Numbered from the stretch's first letter, positions 1 to 9,025 are shown. The stretch is 64,000 bases of DNA from Amycolatopsis saalfeldensis (GCF_900110575.1 NZ_FOEF01000022.1:1-64000); one strand, 5' to 3'. A program made the numbers and translations. The notes: a model not told the origin generated them from the sequence alone.

Positions 1-288
1 TTGATGAGACACCCACTCCATCACCTTCCGGTGAGAGCTTGGTTCGTGTCCCGGCAGCCACCCGGTTTCCCTGGCGACTTGGAGAACTTTACATGCCGAA
101 AAGCCCCCGAAAACAGGGGGGTCCCTTAACTGGATCTTCGCAGGTCAAACCCCGCGAACCAGTCAAGCGGAGCCCGGATCGGCCGCTCACTCCACCCGAA
201 CCTACCCGCAAACACCGACCCGAGGACATTGCTCCGACTACATTGCGCCCCATTGCACCGATAGATCGCTCTGATTAGCGTCGACGGC
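1..288. other. Intergenic region upstream of first gene
   Basis: I find no convincing gene here. A short inverted repeat (CCCCC at 104-108, GGGGG at 116-120) could be a terminator stem for a gene lying left of the window, but no T-run follows it. The only strong element is the promoter hexamer at 276-281. Short open frames exist, but they lack a ribosome site and recognisable protein content. Confidence 0.4.
276..281 (+). promoter_or_regulatory. -10 box of a leaderless promoter (TAGCGT)
   Basis: TAGCGT ends exactly 7 nt before the ATG at 289. This is the spacing expected if transcription begins at or next to the start codon. No Shine-Dalgarno sequence precedes the ATG. Confidence 0.55.
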
Positions 289-1131
289 ATGGCCCAGCTC
301 CAGCTCGACGACGGCACGTCCATCGCGTACGACGACCACCGCCCCGGCAACCCCGGCACGACCGGCCTTCCCCTGCTGCTCGTCCACGGGCACCCGTTCG
401 ACCGCTCGATGTGGCGCCCCCAGGCGGAGCACTTCGCGCGGCGCGGCCATCGTGTGGTGGTCCCGGACCTCCGCGGGTACGGCGAGAGCAGCGGGCCCGC
501 CGTCACGAGCCTGGCCGGGTTCTCGAGGGACCTCATCGCGCTCGCCGATCAGCTGGGCCTGGCGGAGTTCGTGCTCGGCGGCCTGTCCATGGGCGGGCAG
601 ATCGTCATGCAGACCGTCCGGGACCACCCCGGGCGCGTCAGCGCGCTCCTTCTCGCCGACACCTTCCCCACCGAGGAGACAGCTGAGGGGAAGGTGGCGC
701 GCAACGCCGTCGCCGACCGCCTGCTCGTCGAGGGCATGGCTCGCTACGCGGACGAGCTGCTCCCGAAGATGGTGTCGGCCGAAACACTCCAGAACCGGCC
801 CGACGTCGCGAAGCACGTTCTCACGATGATGCGCGACGCTCCCGCCGAAGGAGCCGCGGCGGCGTTGCGGGCCCGCGCCGAACGGCCGGACTACCGCGAG
901 GTGCTCGAACACCTCGGCGTCTCCACGCTGGTGGTCGTCGGCAGCGAGGACGAGTTCACCCCGGTCTCCGACGCCGAGCTGATGCACCGGCTCGTCGCCG
1001 GTTCCGCACTGGCGGTGGTCCGGGGCGTGGGCCACTTGCCTAACCTGGAGCGCGCGGCCGAGTTCAACGACGTGTTCGGCCGGTTCCTGGACACTCTCCG
1101 GCTCCGGCCGGCCTCAGGGGAAGAACGGTGA
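289..1131 (+). CDS. alpha/beta-fold hydrolase
   Basis: A 280-residue cytoplasmic alpha/beta hydrolase of the peroxidase/esterase-like group. The oxyanion HG is at residues 33-34. The nucleophile elbow G-L-S-M-G-G puts Ser at 100, and likely partners are Asp221 (in GSEDEF) and His249 (in GVGHL). There is no signal peptide or membrane segment. The ATG is chosen because TAGCGT sits 7 nt upstream, suggesting a leaderless mRNA. Its stop overlaps the next gene's GTG by 4 bp, so it is co-translated with the SDR at 1128. Substrate is unknown; haloperoxidase, lactonase and esterase roles are all possible for this fold. Confidence 0.85.
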   Translation: MAQLQLDDGTSIAYDDHRPGNPGTTGLPLLLVHGHPFDRSMWRPQAEHFARRGHRVVVPDLRGYGESSGPAVTSLAGFSRDLIALADQLGLAEFVLGGLSMGGQIVMQTVRDHPGRVSALLLADTFPTEETAEGKVARNAVADRLLVEGMARYADELLPKMVSAETLQNRPDVAKHVLTMMRDAPAEGAAAALRARAERPDYREVLEHLGVSTLVVVGSEDEFTPVSDAELMHRLVAGSALAVVRGVGHLPNLERAAEFNDVFGRFLDTLRLRPASGEER

Positions 1132-1892
1132 CCCACCCCATGAAGACCGTATTCGTGACCGGCGCGAGTGCCGGCTTCGGCGCCGCGATCACGCGCCGGT
1201 TCGTCGCCGAGGGCGCGCGGGTCGTCGCCGCGGCCCGCAGTGCGGACAAGCTGGCGGCGCTGGCCTCGGAACTCGGCGAGGCCGTGCTGCCCGTCGTGCT
1301 CGACGTGCAGGACGCCGAAGCCGTCACGTCCGTGATCGGCGCGCTGCCCGGCGAGTGGGGCCAGGTGGACGTGCTGGTGAACAACGCCGGCCTCGCGAAG
1401 GGGCTCGAGCCCGCCCACCGGGCGCAGCTGGCCGACTGGGACCAGATGATCGCCACCAACGTCACCGGCCTCGTGCACGTCACGCGCGCGCTGCTGCCTG
1501 GCATGGTCGAGCGCGGCAGTGGCCACGTGATCAACATCGGCTCGATCGCGGGCACCTACCCGTACCCCGGCGGCAACGTCTACGGCGCGACCAAGGCGTT
1601 CGTGCACCAGTTCAGCCTGAACCTGCGCAGCGACCTGCACGGCACCGGTGTGCGCGTGACCAACGTCGAGCCGGGCATGGTCGGCGGCACGGACTTCTCG
1701 AAGGTGCGCTTCGACGGCGACGAGGCCAAGGCCGGCAACGTCTACGCCGGCACCACGCCGCTGACCGCCGAGGACATCGCCGAGTCGGTGCACTGGGCGT
1801 CCGCGCAGCCGCCGCACGTGAACGTGAACGTCATCGAGATCATGCCGGTCGTGCAGAGTTCCGCCGCCCTGCAGATCTACCGCGAGAGCTGA
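1128..1892 (+). CDS. SDR oxidoreductase, YdfG-like
   Basis: A 254-residue classical short-chain dehydrogenase. It has the NAD(P) motif TGASAGFG near the N-terminus, NNAG in the middle, the catalytic serine in INIGS and the active-site YGATK. The order and length match the YdfG group (3-hydroxy acid or serine dehydrogenases), which is NADP-dependent. The GTG start overlaps the hydrolase stop (GTGA) and has AGGGGAA just upstream; an ATG at 1140 is an alternative. Its 3' end overlaps the convergent transposase gene by 16 bp. The two-gene operon suggests a shared small-molecule substrate that cannot be named. Confidence 0.87.
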   Translation: MTHPMKTVFVTGASAGFGAAITRRFVAEGARVVAAARSADKLAALASELGEAVLPVVLDVQDAEAVTSVIGALPGEWGQVDVLVNNAGLAKGLEPAHRAQLADWDQMIATNVTGLVHVTRALLPGMVERGSGHVINIGSIAGTYPYPGGNVYGATKAFVHQFSLNLRSDLHGTGVRVTNVEPGMVGGTDFSKVRFDGDEAKAGNVYAGTTPLTAEDIAESVHWASAQPPHVNVNVIEIMPVVQSSAALQIYRES

Positions 1893-3508
1893 TCCGGCGC
1901 GAACTCGGCCAGGCCGAACAGCTCGTAGAGCGCCTGCTGAGCGGGGTCCCGGTCGGTGAGGATGCGGCGGGCGCGCGGGCGGCCGCCGGTGGACGGGTAG
2001 CGCAGCACCGTCTCGCCGATGCCGCACAGCTGGTCCAGCAGCTCGCCGACGGACAGGTTCATGCCCGCGTTGTCCGCCTCGCGCCGCATCACGTGGGTGA
2101 CGGTGGCGGCGAGCACCGAGACGAGCGTGTGCACGGCGATGCGGTGGCGCGTCCACTCCCAGCGCGGCCTCGGGCCGACGGCCGCCGGGCCGGTGAGCCA
2201 GCGGAACGTGGACTCGAGGTGGGTGCGCGCGCGGTAGGCCGTGACCACTTCGGCCACCGGCCAGTCGTGGTCGGTGACCAGGATCTGCTTGCCGAAGAAC
2301 TCGTCGACGAGCCGGGTGACGGCGGCCTGGTCCACCTGCCAGGTCAGCCGCAGCCCGCCCGGGTGCGTGCCGCTCAAGGTGGTGGTGAGCACGCGTTCGG
2401 CGCGGCGGCCGCGGGTGACGCGGGCGATCTCGGAGCGCACCTGCGCCCGGTCGCCGCGGTGGGTGCCCGCGGCGAGCGCCGCGGCGAGGCCGTCCAGCTC
2501 GCGGACGGCGGTGCTCAGCTCGTCGGCGAACGCCCGTGACTGCGCCGCGTGCAGCGTGGCCGAATGCGTGAGGATCACGCGCCTTCGCACACCGTCGACG
2601 ACGGCCCGGGTGTCGATCGCCGTGAGGCCGGCGAAGCGCTCCGGGTCCACGCGCCTTCGCAGCGACGCCGGCTGGGTCAGCAGCTCGGGGTGATCGGCCA
2701 GCGGCAGCGATCCGACGAAACCGCTGCGCGCGCCGAGGTCCAGCTGCGCGGCCTGGCCCGAGTGGAAGACGAGCGTGAGACCGGTGGCGGGATAACGCTC
2801 GCCCAGTTCCCCGGCCAGCGCGCCGAACGTCGGGGCCGCGCCGCCCTCGCGCCGATAGATCCGCGACGAGAGCGGGATCGCGCCGTCCCGCGTCACCACG
2901 AGGCCCAGCCCGGCCAAGACGTCCTGGCACGCCGAGGGCAGCGTGCAGTCGGCGGCGGTGAAGGCCGCGAACTGGGGCACGTCGACCGCGAGCGCCGAGG
3001 TGCCGTCGTCGCCCAGCAGGTCGAGCACCGCTTCCGCGATGGCGGTCTCGATGGCGGTGATCCGCTCCGGGGTGAGGCGCTGCAATGCGCGCCAGTGCGC
3101 CTCCGTGGTCACCGCGGCCTTCGGCGGGCGCGGGCGAACGAGGTCCTGCGCGGCGGAGCCCGACCACCACTCGCCGAGCGCGGTGCCCGGCGCGGTCGCG
3201 CGGTGCAGGACGGCGAGCGCGAGGTGCAGCCCGAGCGTCGTCTTCGCGCGCTGGGGGCCGACCACGGCGTCGACCCGGCGGACCAGGTCGAGCCGCCGGA
3301 GCGTGCCCCAGACCGCGGCGATGTCGCCGAACGTCCGGTGCCGCGCGCCGCCCGGGGCCGAGCCGCCGCCGGCCAGTGCCCCGGCGATCTCTTCGGCCGT
3401 GCCGAGGTAGCGCTGGCCCACCACCCGGGGCTCGCCGTCCACCCGCGCGGACTCGGCCAGGTAGTAGTAGGTCCGGCCGCCGATCCGCTTCCCGATCACC
3501 GATGCCAC
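1877..3508 (-). CDS. IS1634-family transposase
   Basis: A 543-residue DDE-type transposase. The opening residues GKRIGGRTYYYLAESARV and the VVGQRYLG motif are typical of IS1634/IS4-group transposases. The length is full and the frame is intact. The GTG start is forced by an in-frame TAA 6 nt upstream, and no Shine-Dalgarno sequence is visible. I see no terminal inverted repeats or target duplications: the 3' end runs 16 bp into the neighbouring SDR gene and 143 bp separate the start from fbiC. It therefore looks like a fixed resident or immobilised copy rather than a fresh insertion. Activity is uncertain because the ends are missing. Confidence 0.82.
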   Translation of the reverse strand: MASVIGKRIGGRTYYYLAESARVDGEPRVVGQRYLGTAEEIAGALAGGGSAPGGARHRTFGDIAAVWGTLRRLDLVRRVDAVVGPQRAKTTLGLHLALAVLHRATAPGTALGEWWSGSAAQDLVRPRPPKAAVTTEAHWRALQRLTPERITAIETAIAEAVLDLLGDDGTSALAVDVPQFAAFTAADCTLPSACQDVLAGLGLVVTRDGAIPLSSRIYRREGGAAPTFGALAGELGERYPATGLTLVFHSGQAAQLDLGARSGFVGSLPLADHPELLTQPASLRRRVDPERFAGLTAIDTRAVVDGVRRRVILTHSATLHAAQSRAFADELSTAVRELDGLAAALAAGTHRGDRAQVRSEIARVTRGRRAERVLTTTLSGTHPGGLRLTWQVDQAAVTRLVDEFFGKQILVTDHDWPVAEVVTAYRARTHLESTFRWLTGPAAVGPRPRWEWTRHRIAVHTLVSVLAATVTHVMRREADNAGMNLSVGELLDQLCGIGETVLRYPSTGGRPRARRILTDRDPAQQALYELFGLAEFAPDQLSR

Positions 3509-3540
3509 ACTTTAGGTAATACACGCGGAATCGGTGATCG
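3493..3540. repeat. 11-bp inverted repeat flanking the transposase start
   Basis: CGATCACCGAT at 3493-3503 is perfectly complementary to ATCGGTGATCG at 3530-3540, with a 26-bp spacer containing the transposase GTG. One arm is codons 2-5 of the gene. The repeat could be an autoregulatory operator or an RNA hairpin that occludes the start codon. It could also be the remains of a mobile-element end. Confidence 0.5.
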
Positions 3541-3638
3541 ACAACCTTCCCGGGCCGCTGACCTGGGCGGACGATCTTCGGTCCCGAACGGGTGAGGCAG
3601 TGACGAGCGGGGCACTGGTCGGCGGCCGGGCACGGACC

Positions 3639-3644
3639 TAGCGT
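3639..3644 (+). promoter_or_regulatory. -10 box of fbiC leaderless promoter (TAGCGT)
   Basis: TAGCGT lies 7 nt before the ATG at 3652 and overlaps a possible upstream GTG at 3643. Its position favours 3652 as the true fbiC start. No clear -35 is visible. Confidence 0.5.
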
Positions 3645-3651
3645 GGCGGGA

Positions 3652-6249
3652 ATGGCACCCGACCCTGACCTGACCGCCCCCACCCCGTCGGCGATGCGAC
3701 GCGCGCTCGCCCGGGCCCGGGACGGGAAGACGCTGGACGTCGCCGAGGCGAGCGTGCTGCTGCACGCCCGCGGCGAAGACCTGGCGACGCTGTCCGAGCA
3801 CGCCTCCCGGATCCGTGACGCCGGCCTCGAAGAAGCCGGGCGCGCGGGCATCATCACCTACAGCCGCAAGGTCTTCATCCCGTTGACCCGGCTGTGCCGC
3901 GACCGTTGCGGCTACTGCACTTTCGTCACCGTGCCGGGGCGGCTGGAGTCGCCGTTCCTCTCCCCCGACGAGGTCCTCGACATCGCGCGCAAGGGCGCGG
4001 AGATGGGCTGCAAGGAAGCGCTGTTCACGCTCGGCGACCGGCCGGAGGACCGCTGGAGCGCCGCCCGCGACTGGCTCGACGCGCACGGCTACGACGACAC
4101 GCTTTCCTACGTCCGCGCGATGGCCATTCGCGTGCTGGAGGAGACCGGCCTGCTGCCGCACCTCAACCCGGGGGTGCTGAGCTGGCAGGACTTCCAGCGG
4201 CTCAAGCCCGTCGCGCCGTCGATGGGCATGATGCTGGAGACCACCGCGACCCGGCTGTGGAGCGAGAAGGGCGGGCCGCACTACGGCTCGCCGGACAAGG
4301 AGCCGGCCGTCCGGCTGCGGGTGCTGGAGGACGCCGGGCGCAGCTCCGTGCCGTTCACCACCGGGGTGCTGATCGGCATCGGCGAGACGCACGAGGAGCG
4401 TGCCGACGCCCTGTTCGCGATCCGCAAGACCGCGCGGGAGTACGGCGGCATCCAGGAAGTCATCGTGCAGAACTTCCGCGCGAAGCCGGACACGAAGATG
4501 CGCGCCACCCCGGACGCCGACCTCGAAGAGCTGGCGGCCAACATCGCCGTCGCACGGCTCGTGCTCGGGCCGAAGATGCGCATCCAGGCGCCGCCGAACC
4601 TGATCGGCAACCAGTACGACCTGATGATCCGCGCCGGGATCGACGACTGGGGCGGCGTTTCGCCGCTGACCCCGGACCACGTGAACCCCGAGCGCGCCTG
4701 GCCGCAGATCGACCAGCTGGCGCGCCAGACCGAGAAGGCCGGCTACCAGCTTCGCGAACGGCTGACGATTTACCCCGAGTACGTGAACATCGGCGAGCCG
4801 TGGCTCGACCCGCGCATCACCCGGCACGTGGCCGCGCTCGTGGACCCGGCGACGGGGCTGGCGCGCGAGGACGCGATGCCGGTCGGCATCCCGTGGCAGG
4901 AGCCGGACGGCGGCTGGCAGCAGTCGGGCCGCACCGACCTGCACACCGAGATCGACACGACCGGCCGCACCGACGACCGCCGCGGCGATTTCGACTCCGT
5001 CTACGGCGACTGGAACGAGCTCGCCGGCAAGATCAAGTCCGGTCCGCAGAAGTTCGACACCGACGTGCTGGAAGCCTTGCGCAGCGCGGAAAAGGACCCG
5101 GCCGGGCTGTCCGACGACGCGGCGCTGGCCCTGCTGCACGCCGACGGCCCGGAGCTGGACGCGCTGACCAAGCTGGCCGACGACCTCCGCCGCGAGGTGG
5201 TGGGCGACGACATCACGTTTGTCGTCACGCGGAACATCAACTTCACCAACGTCTGCTACACGGGTTGCCGCTTCTGCGCCTTCGCCCAGCGACGCACGGA
5301 TGCCGACGCGTACACGCTTTCGCTGGATCAGGTCGGCGACCGCGTCGACGAGGCGTGGGCCGCGGGCGCCACGGAGATCTGCATGCAGGGCGGCATCCAC
5401 CCGGACCTGCCGGGCACCGCGTACTTCGACCTGGCGGCCGAGGTGAAGCGGCGGCAGCCGGACATCCACCTGCACTCCTACAGCCCGATGGAGGTCGTCA
5501 ACGGCGCGTCGCGGACCAATCTGTCCATCCGGGACTGGCTGATCCGCGCGAAGGAGTCCGGAGTGGACTCCCTGCCGGGCACCGCCGCGGAGATCCTCGA
5601 CGACGACGTGCGGTGGGTGCTCACGAAGGGCAAGCTGCCGACGTCCGCCTGGATCGAGGTGGTCACCACCGCGCACGAGATCGGCCTGCCCACGACGTCC
5701 ACGATGATGTACGGGCACGTGGACAACCCCAGCCACTGGGTCGCGCACCTCAAGCTGCTGGCCCGGCTGCAGCGCGAGGGCATGGAGCGCAACGGGCGGC
5801 GCGGGTTCACCGAGTTCGTGCTGCTGCCGTTCATCCACCAGAGCGCGCCCATCTACCTGGCCGGCCTGGCCCGCGCGGGCACCACGCTGCGCGAGAACCG
5901 GGCGGTGCACGCGCTGGCCCGGCTGCTGCTGCACGGCACGTTCGACAACATCCAGAGCTCCTGGGTGAAACTCGGCGAAGAGGGCAGCCGCGCGGTGCTG
6001 CAGGGCGGGGTCAACGACATCGGCGGCACGCTGATGGAGGAGACGATCAGCCGGATGGCCGGCGCGGCGAACGGCTCGTACAAGACCATCAGCGACATGC
6101 GCGCGATGGTCGAGCCGCTGGGCCGTCCGCTGCGTCAGCGGACCACGGGCTACGGCACGCCCTCGGCGGAGCGGATCGCCGCCGCGGACGCGTCCGACGG
6201 GGTGGCGACGGCGGTGCGCAAGCCGCTGCTGCCGTTGCTGACTCCGTAG
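3652..6249 (+). CDS. fbiC: FbiC, 7,8-didemethyl-8-hydroxy-5-deazariboflavin (FO) synthase
   Basis: A fused two-domain radical-SAM enzyme (865 aa) that makes the FO chromophore of coenzyme F420 from tyrosine and 5-amino-6-ribitylamino-uracil. The N-terminal CofG half carries the CX3CX2C cluster motif at Cys82, Cys86 and Cys89. The C-terminal CofH half carries it at Cys535, Cys539 and Cys542. This fused arrangement is typical of actinobacteria; archaea have separate CofG and CofH. It is cytoplasmic. I chose the ATG at 3652 because of the leaderless promoter; a GTG at 3643 would add three residues. A strong terminator follows. None of the other F420 genes (fbiA, fbiB, fbiD) is in the window. Confidence 0.97.
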   Translation: MAPDPDLTAPTPSAMRRALARARDGKTLDVAEASVLLHARGEDLATLSEHASRIRDAGLEEAGRAGIITYSRKVFIPLTRLCRDRCGYCTFVTVPGRLESPFLSPDEVLDIARKGAEMGCKEALFTLGDRPEDRWSAARDWLDAHGYDDTLSYVRAMAIRVLEETGLLPHLNPGVLSWQDFQRLKPVAPSMGMMLETTATRLWSEKGGPHYGSPDKEPAVRLRVLEDAGRSSVPFTTGVLIGIGETHEERADALFAIRKTAREYGGIQEVIVQNFRAKPDTKMRATPDADLEELAANIAVARLVLGPKMRIQAPPNLIGNQYDLMIRAGIDDWGGVSPLTPDHVNPERAWPQIDQLARQTEKAGYQLRERLTIYPEYVNIGEPWLDPRITRHVAALVDPATGLAREDAMPVGIPWQEPDGGWQQSGRTDLHTEIDTTGRTDDRRGDFDSVYGDWNELAGKIKSGPQKFDTDVLEALRSAEKDPAGLSDDAALALLHADGPELDALTKLADDLRREVVGDDITFVVTRNINFTNVCYTGCRFCAFAQRRTDADAYTLSLDQVGDRVDEAWAAGATEICMQGGIHPDLPGTAYFDLAAEVKRRQPDIHLHSYSPMEVVNGASRTNLSIRDWLIRAKESGVDSLPGTAAEILDDDVRWVLTKGKLPTSAWIEVVTTAHEIGLPTTSTMMYGHVDNPSHWVAHLKLLARLQREGMERNGRRGFTEFVLLPFIHQSAPIYLAGLARAGTTLRENRAVHALARLLLHGTFDNIQSSWVKLGEEGSRAVLQGGVNDIGGTLMEETISRMAGAANGSYKTISDMRAMVEPLGRPLRQRTTGYGTPSAERIAAADASDGVATAVRKPLLPLLTP

Positions 6250-6258
6250 GGGTTTGCT

Positions 6259-6297
6259 GGGGCTTTCCTTGCTACGGCAGGGAAAGCCCCTCTTTTT
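6259..6297 (+). terminator. Rho-independent terminator after fbiC
   Basis: A perfect 10-bp stem (GGGGCTTTCC 6259-6268, GGAAAGCCCC 6281-6290) is followed by TCTTTTT. The T-tract touches the stop codon of the convergent regulator gene at 6296. Confidence 0.9.
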
Positions 6298-7621
6298 AAG
6301 GGTTCCGGTGCAGGCGCCAGAGTGCGAGGGCGAGCTGGAGCCGCAGCCGGCCTTGCGGGGTGCGGACGGGCCAGCCGAGCAGGTGTTCGGCGTGGGTGAG
6401 GCGTTCCTGCAGGGTGGAGTGGTGCAGGGTCAGGGCCGCGGCCGCCGCGCGCAGGCTGGCGGCGCCCGCCACCGCGACGAGCGTCTCCAGCACCCACGGG
6501 GCCGCGGCCCGCGCCTTCTCGACCGCCTCGACATCGGCCACCGGCGGCGTCGACGGCCCCACCGCGTCGGCAAGGACGGCCAGCCCGCCGAGATCGGCGA
6601 AGTCCACCACCCGGGGCCCCGGATCGGCCTCGGTCCCGGCCGCGGTGAACCGCAACGCGACGCGGGCCGCGTCCCAGGAAGCCGGCAGGTCCCGGATCGC
6701 GACGACGGGACCGAGCCCGGCCCGCGGGACGGCGGCGGTATGGGAGGGAGTAGCGGCGGGGCTGGACGCCGTCATCCGCAGCAGCCCGGCGGCGTGGGCG
6801 GGGGAAGCCGTGGGCGCGGCCGAAGACTCCGACCCGGCAGCAGCCCCAGCCACCGTGGACTGCGACGGCCCGGCGACGGGGGCGGACGAGGCTTTACGCG
6901 CGGCCGAAGACGCCCACCCGGCAGCAGCCGCAGCCCCAGCCACCGTGGACTGCGACGGTCCGGCCGCGCGGGCAGCCGAAGACGTCGACCCAGAACCAGC
7001 GGCGGAGCGAGTCACCGTCGGCTGCGGCAGCCCGGCGGCACGGGCGACCGACCCGGCATTTCCGGCAAGGCTCGCGGGCCAGGCGCCCGGTGGGGCCAGT
7101 TCGGCGGGGCCACCGGGGCGGGCCACGGCGCGGGCGGTTTCGCCCAGGCCGAGGCGGCGGGCGAGGCGGAGGCGGGTCTTCTCGTCGACCGTCGGGTCCA
7201 GGACGGCTTCCACGGTGGCCGGGTCCGGGTGAGCGGGGCGGCCGCGGGTGCGGTCCAGGACTCCGCGGGCCGCGGCGGCGGCGCGTTCCAGCACCATCGC
7301 GTCGACGACGCCGCCCGGGCCGGGGCGTTCCAGCCAGAGCGCGGGTGGGCCGTCGGCGCGGAGGGGGGCGTTCGGCCAGGCCGGGTCCGGGTCCAGGTCC
7401 GTTTCGGCCGGCGCGACCCGGCCGTCCGGCTCGACGCGCAGCCGGACGTGGTGCTCGCCGTCCGCCAGGCGGGCCGGGCAGCCGGCCAGCACGGCGGCCC
7501 CGCGGACGATCGGCTCCAGCCCCGCGCCCGCCTCGACCAGCTGGTCGAAGTACGCGATCACCTTGACCGTCGCCGCCGCGTCCGGGTCCAGCGCGGCGAG
7601 ATGGCTGACGAGGTCCCTCAT
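6296..7621 (-). CDS. PucR-like helix-turn-helix regulator with internal repeat insert
   Basis: A 441-residue cytoplasmic protein. The last ~60 residues form a PucR-type C-terminal helix-turn-helix (core LHHSTLQERL, then LLGWP). The N-terminal ~180 residues resemble the ligand-sensing part of PucR/CdaR-type regulators. Between them lies about 110 residues of Ala/Ser/Pro/Thr-rich repeats with units such as AGPSQSTVAGAAA, which is unusual for the family. The ATG at 7621 is chosen because the family-like sequence MRDLVSHLAALDP begins there; a longer frame starts at 7684. It ends convergently with fbiC. The target genes are unknown. The upstream esterase at 7695 is transcribed the same way and could share a transcript. 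Confidence 0.75.
   Translation of the reverse strand: MRDLVSHLAALDPDAAATVKVIAYFDQLVEAGAGLEPIVRGAAVLAGCPARLADGEHHVRLRVEPDGRVAPAETDLDPDPAWPNAPLRADGPPALWLERPGPGGVVDAMVLERAAAAARGVLDRTRGRPAHPDPATVEAVLDPTVDEKTRLRLARRLGLGETARAVARPGGPAELAPPGAWPASLAGNAGSVARAAGLPQPTVTRSAAGSGSTSSAARAAGPSQSTVAGAAAAAGWASSAARKASSAPVAGPSQSTVAGAAAGSESSAAPTASPAHAAGLLRMTASSPAATPSHTAAVPRAGLGPVVAIRDLPASWDAARVALRFTAAGTEADPGPRVVDFADLGGLAVLADAVGPSTPPVADVEAVEKARAAAPWVLETLVAVAGAASLRAAAAALTLHHSTLQERLTHAEHLLGWPVRTPQGRLRLQLALALWRLHRNP
6755..7060. repeat. Degenerate tandem repeat inside the PucR-like gene
   Basis: About four imperfect copies of an 80-95 bp unit are visible. Shared blocks include CCAGCCACCGTGGACTGCGA, repeated near 6849 and 6935, and GGCCGAAGAC near 6820, 6902 and 6973. 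They encode the Ala/Ser/Pro/Thr-rich insert. Unit length varies but reading frame is kept. Confidence 0.6.
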
Positions 7622-7694
7622 CGCCCCATCATGCCGCCCGAAACGCTCATGAGTGGCTACGACGGTTCCAACCGGCACAGCCACTCACGAGGGC

Positions 7695-8699
7695 TCAGCC
7701 GAGCATCCGCCGCAGCCACGGCACCCGGGCTTCGCGGGCCTGCTGGGAAAGCGCGGCCTGCGGCGCCACCCCGTCGAAGCCGTGGAACGCGCCGGGCCAC
7801 ATGTGCAGCTCGGCCGCGACCCCCGCGAGCGAAAGCCGCGCGGCGTAGGTGATCACCTCGTCGCGGAAGGTCTCGGCGCTGCCGACGTCCAGGAATGCGG
7901 GCGGCAGGCCGGAAAGGTCCGTCGCACGGGCTGGGGCCGCGTACGGCGAGACGTCGGGGCCGCCGCGGGCGTCGCCGAGCAGCGCGGTCCAGCCGACGTT
8001 GTTGGCGGTCCGGTCCCAGCTGCCGGCGCCGGCCATCTGGTAGGCCGACGGGGTGTTGTTGCGGTCGTCCAGCATCGGGTACAGCAGGAGCTGGCCGAGC
8101 AGCGCCGGGCCGTTGCGGTCGCGCGCGAGCAGCGCCACCGCGGCCGCCAGCCCGCCACCCGCGCTCGCGCCGCCGACCAGCACGCGCTCCGGGTCGATGC
8201 CGAGCTCCGCCGCGTGCTCGACCGTCCACTTCAGACCGGCGTAGCTGTCCTCCACCGGCGCGGGATGCGGGTGCTCGGGCGCCACGCGGTAGTCGATCGC
8301 GACGAACGCGAGGCCGAGGTCCAGCGCGTACTGCTTGAGGAACAGCAGGTCCCGGCCGCGGTTCCCGCCCAGCACCATGCCGCCGCCGTGCAGCCAGCAG
8401 AGCACCGGCAACGCGGTGGTCACGCCCGCCGGACGGCCGGCGATCACCGGGACCGGGCCGTCCGGGCCGTCGGCCTCGGCCTCCCACAGCTCGATGGTGC
8501 CGTCCGCGGTCAGGTCCCCGAGCGGCAGCTGCCGGGAGGCGACGGCCGCGCGCACCACGGGGAGGGACTCGATCGACTCGAGCCGGGGCATCTCGGCCCG
8601 GACCACGGCCAGCGCCGCCGCCAGCTCGGGGTCGTACGGCACCGGCGGGCCGGTCTGCGGGCCGGTCTGCGGGCGGGTCGACGGGTCGGTCGCGGTCAT
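7695..8699 (-). CDS. HSL-family alpha/beta hydrolase (esterase)
   Basis: A 334-residue esterase of the hormone-sensitive-lipase (family IV) type. The HGGG oxyanion motif is at residues 104-107. The nucleophile motif GASAG puts Ser at 179, with the likely acid Asp280 and base His306. There is no signal peptide. The ATG at 8699 has GGAGG 7 nt upstream, so an upstream in-frame start at 8771 is rejected. It is divergent from the alpha-glucanase operon and separated from it by the candidate operator region. Acyl-ester substrates are typical of the family; the specific substrate is unknown. Confidence 0.87.
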   Translation of the reverse strand: MTATDPSTRPQTGPQTGPPVPYDPELAAALAVVRAEMPRLESIESLPVVRAAVASRQLPLGDLTADGTIELWEAEADGPDGPVPVIAGRPAGVTTALPVLCWLHGGGMVLGGNRGRDLLFLKQYALDLGLAFVAIDYRVAPEHPHPAPVEDSYAGLKWTVEHAAELGIDPERVLVGGASAGGGLAAAVALLARDRNGPALLGQLLLYPMLDDRNNTPSAYQMAGAGSWDRTANNVGWTALLGDARGGPDVSPYAAPARATDLSGLPPAFLDVGSAETFRDEVITYAARLSLAGVAAELHMWPGAFHGFDGVAPQAALSQQAREARVPWLRRMLG

Positions 8700-8901
8700 C
8701 TCGATACCTCCAAGGGCAACTCCGGTCGGAATCGATCTTCGTCGTGACCGGCCCGCTCGCACCTCAGCCACGCGGCGGGAATGCCCCGCCGTCCGGCGGG
8801 GCCGCCCAGCGAGAACGTGAAAGATGACCGGTCCGGGCGCTGATCGGGGTAGCCGTTCACCGGGACTGGGCCGAACGCCGCAGCCGTGTTCATGATCGAC
8901 G

Positions 8902-8944
8902 ATAGTTGTCGAAATTTTGCGTAAGTCCGTCCAACTATTGCGGT
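8902..8944. promoter_or_regulatory. Candidate operator/promoter for the GH87 genes
   Basis: An inverted pair ATAGTTG (8902-8908) and CAACTAT (8932-8938) brackets TCGAAATTTTGCGT (8909-8922). The element CGAAATTTT recurs on the opposite strand directly before the LacI gene at 13977. ATTGCGG follows here, and a similar TTATTGCGGG occurs upstream of the ABC operon at 15120. LacI-family operators are typically AT-centred palindromes, so this is a reasonable but untested LacI site. Confidence 0.4.
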
Positions 8945-9025
8945 TCTCCGTCAGAAATTCGTATGATCCAGCTCACACTGTCCCCACCAGTGCACACGAG
9001 CCCAGGAAAGGTGAGTGCTGCTCCC

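Noticed and set aside
1..278. Small open frame at 39-278
   Set aside because: No ribosome site, no recognisable protein, and its 3' part overlaps the promoter of the first real gene.
891..3857. A 988-codon open frame on the minus strand across the SDR, transposase and fbiC start
   Set aside because: It is a shadow of the real genes. Its content is Arg/Ala/Pro-rich with no domain, while the transposase and SDR frames have clear family motifs.
3496..5934. An 812-codon minus-strand frame antisense to fbiC
   Set aside because: FbiC is unmistakable on the plus strand, and the antisense frame is a composition artefact of high-GC coding DNA.
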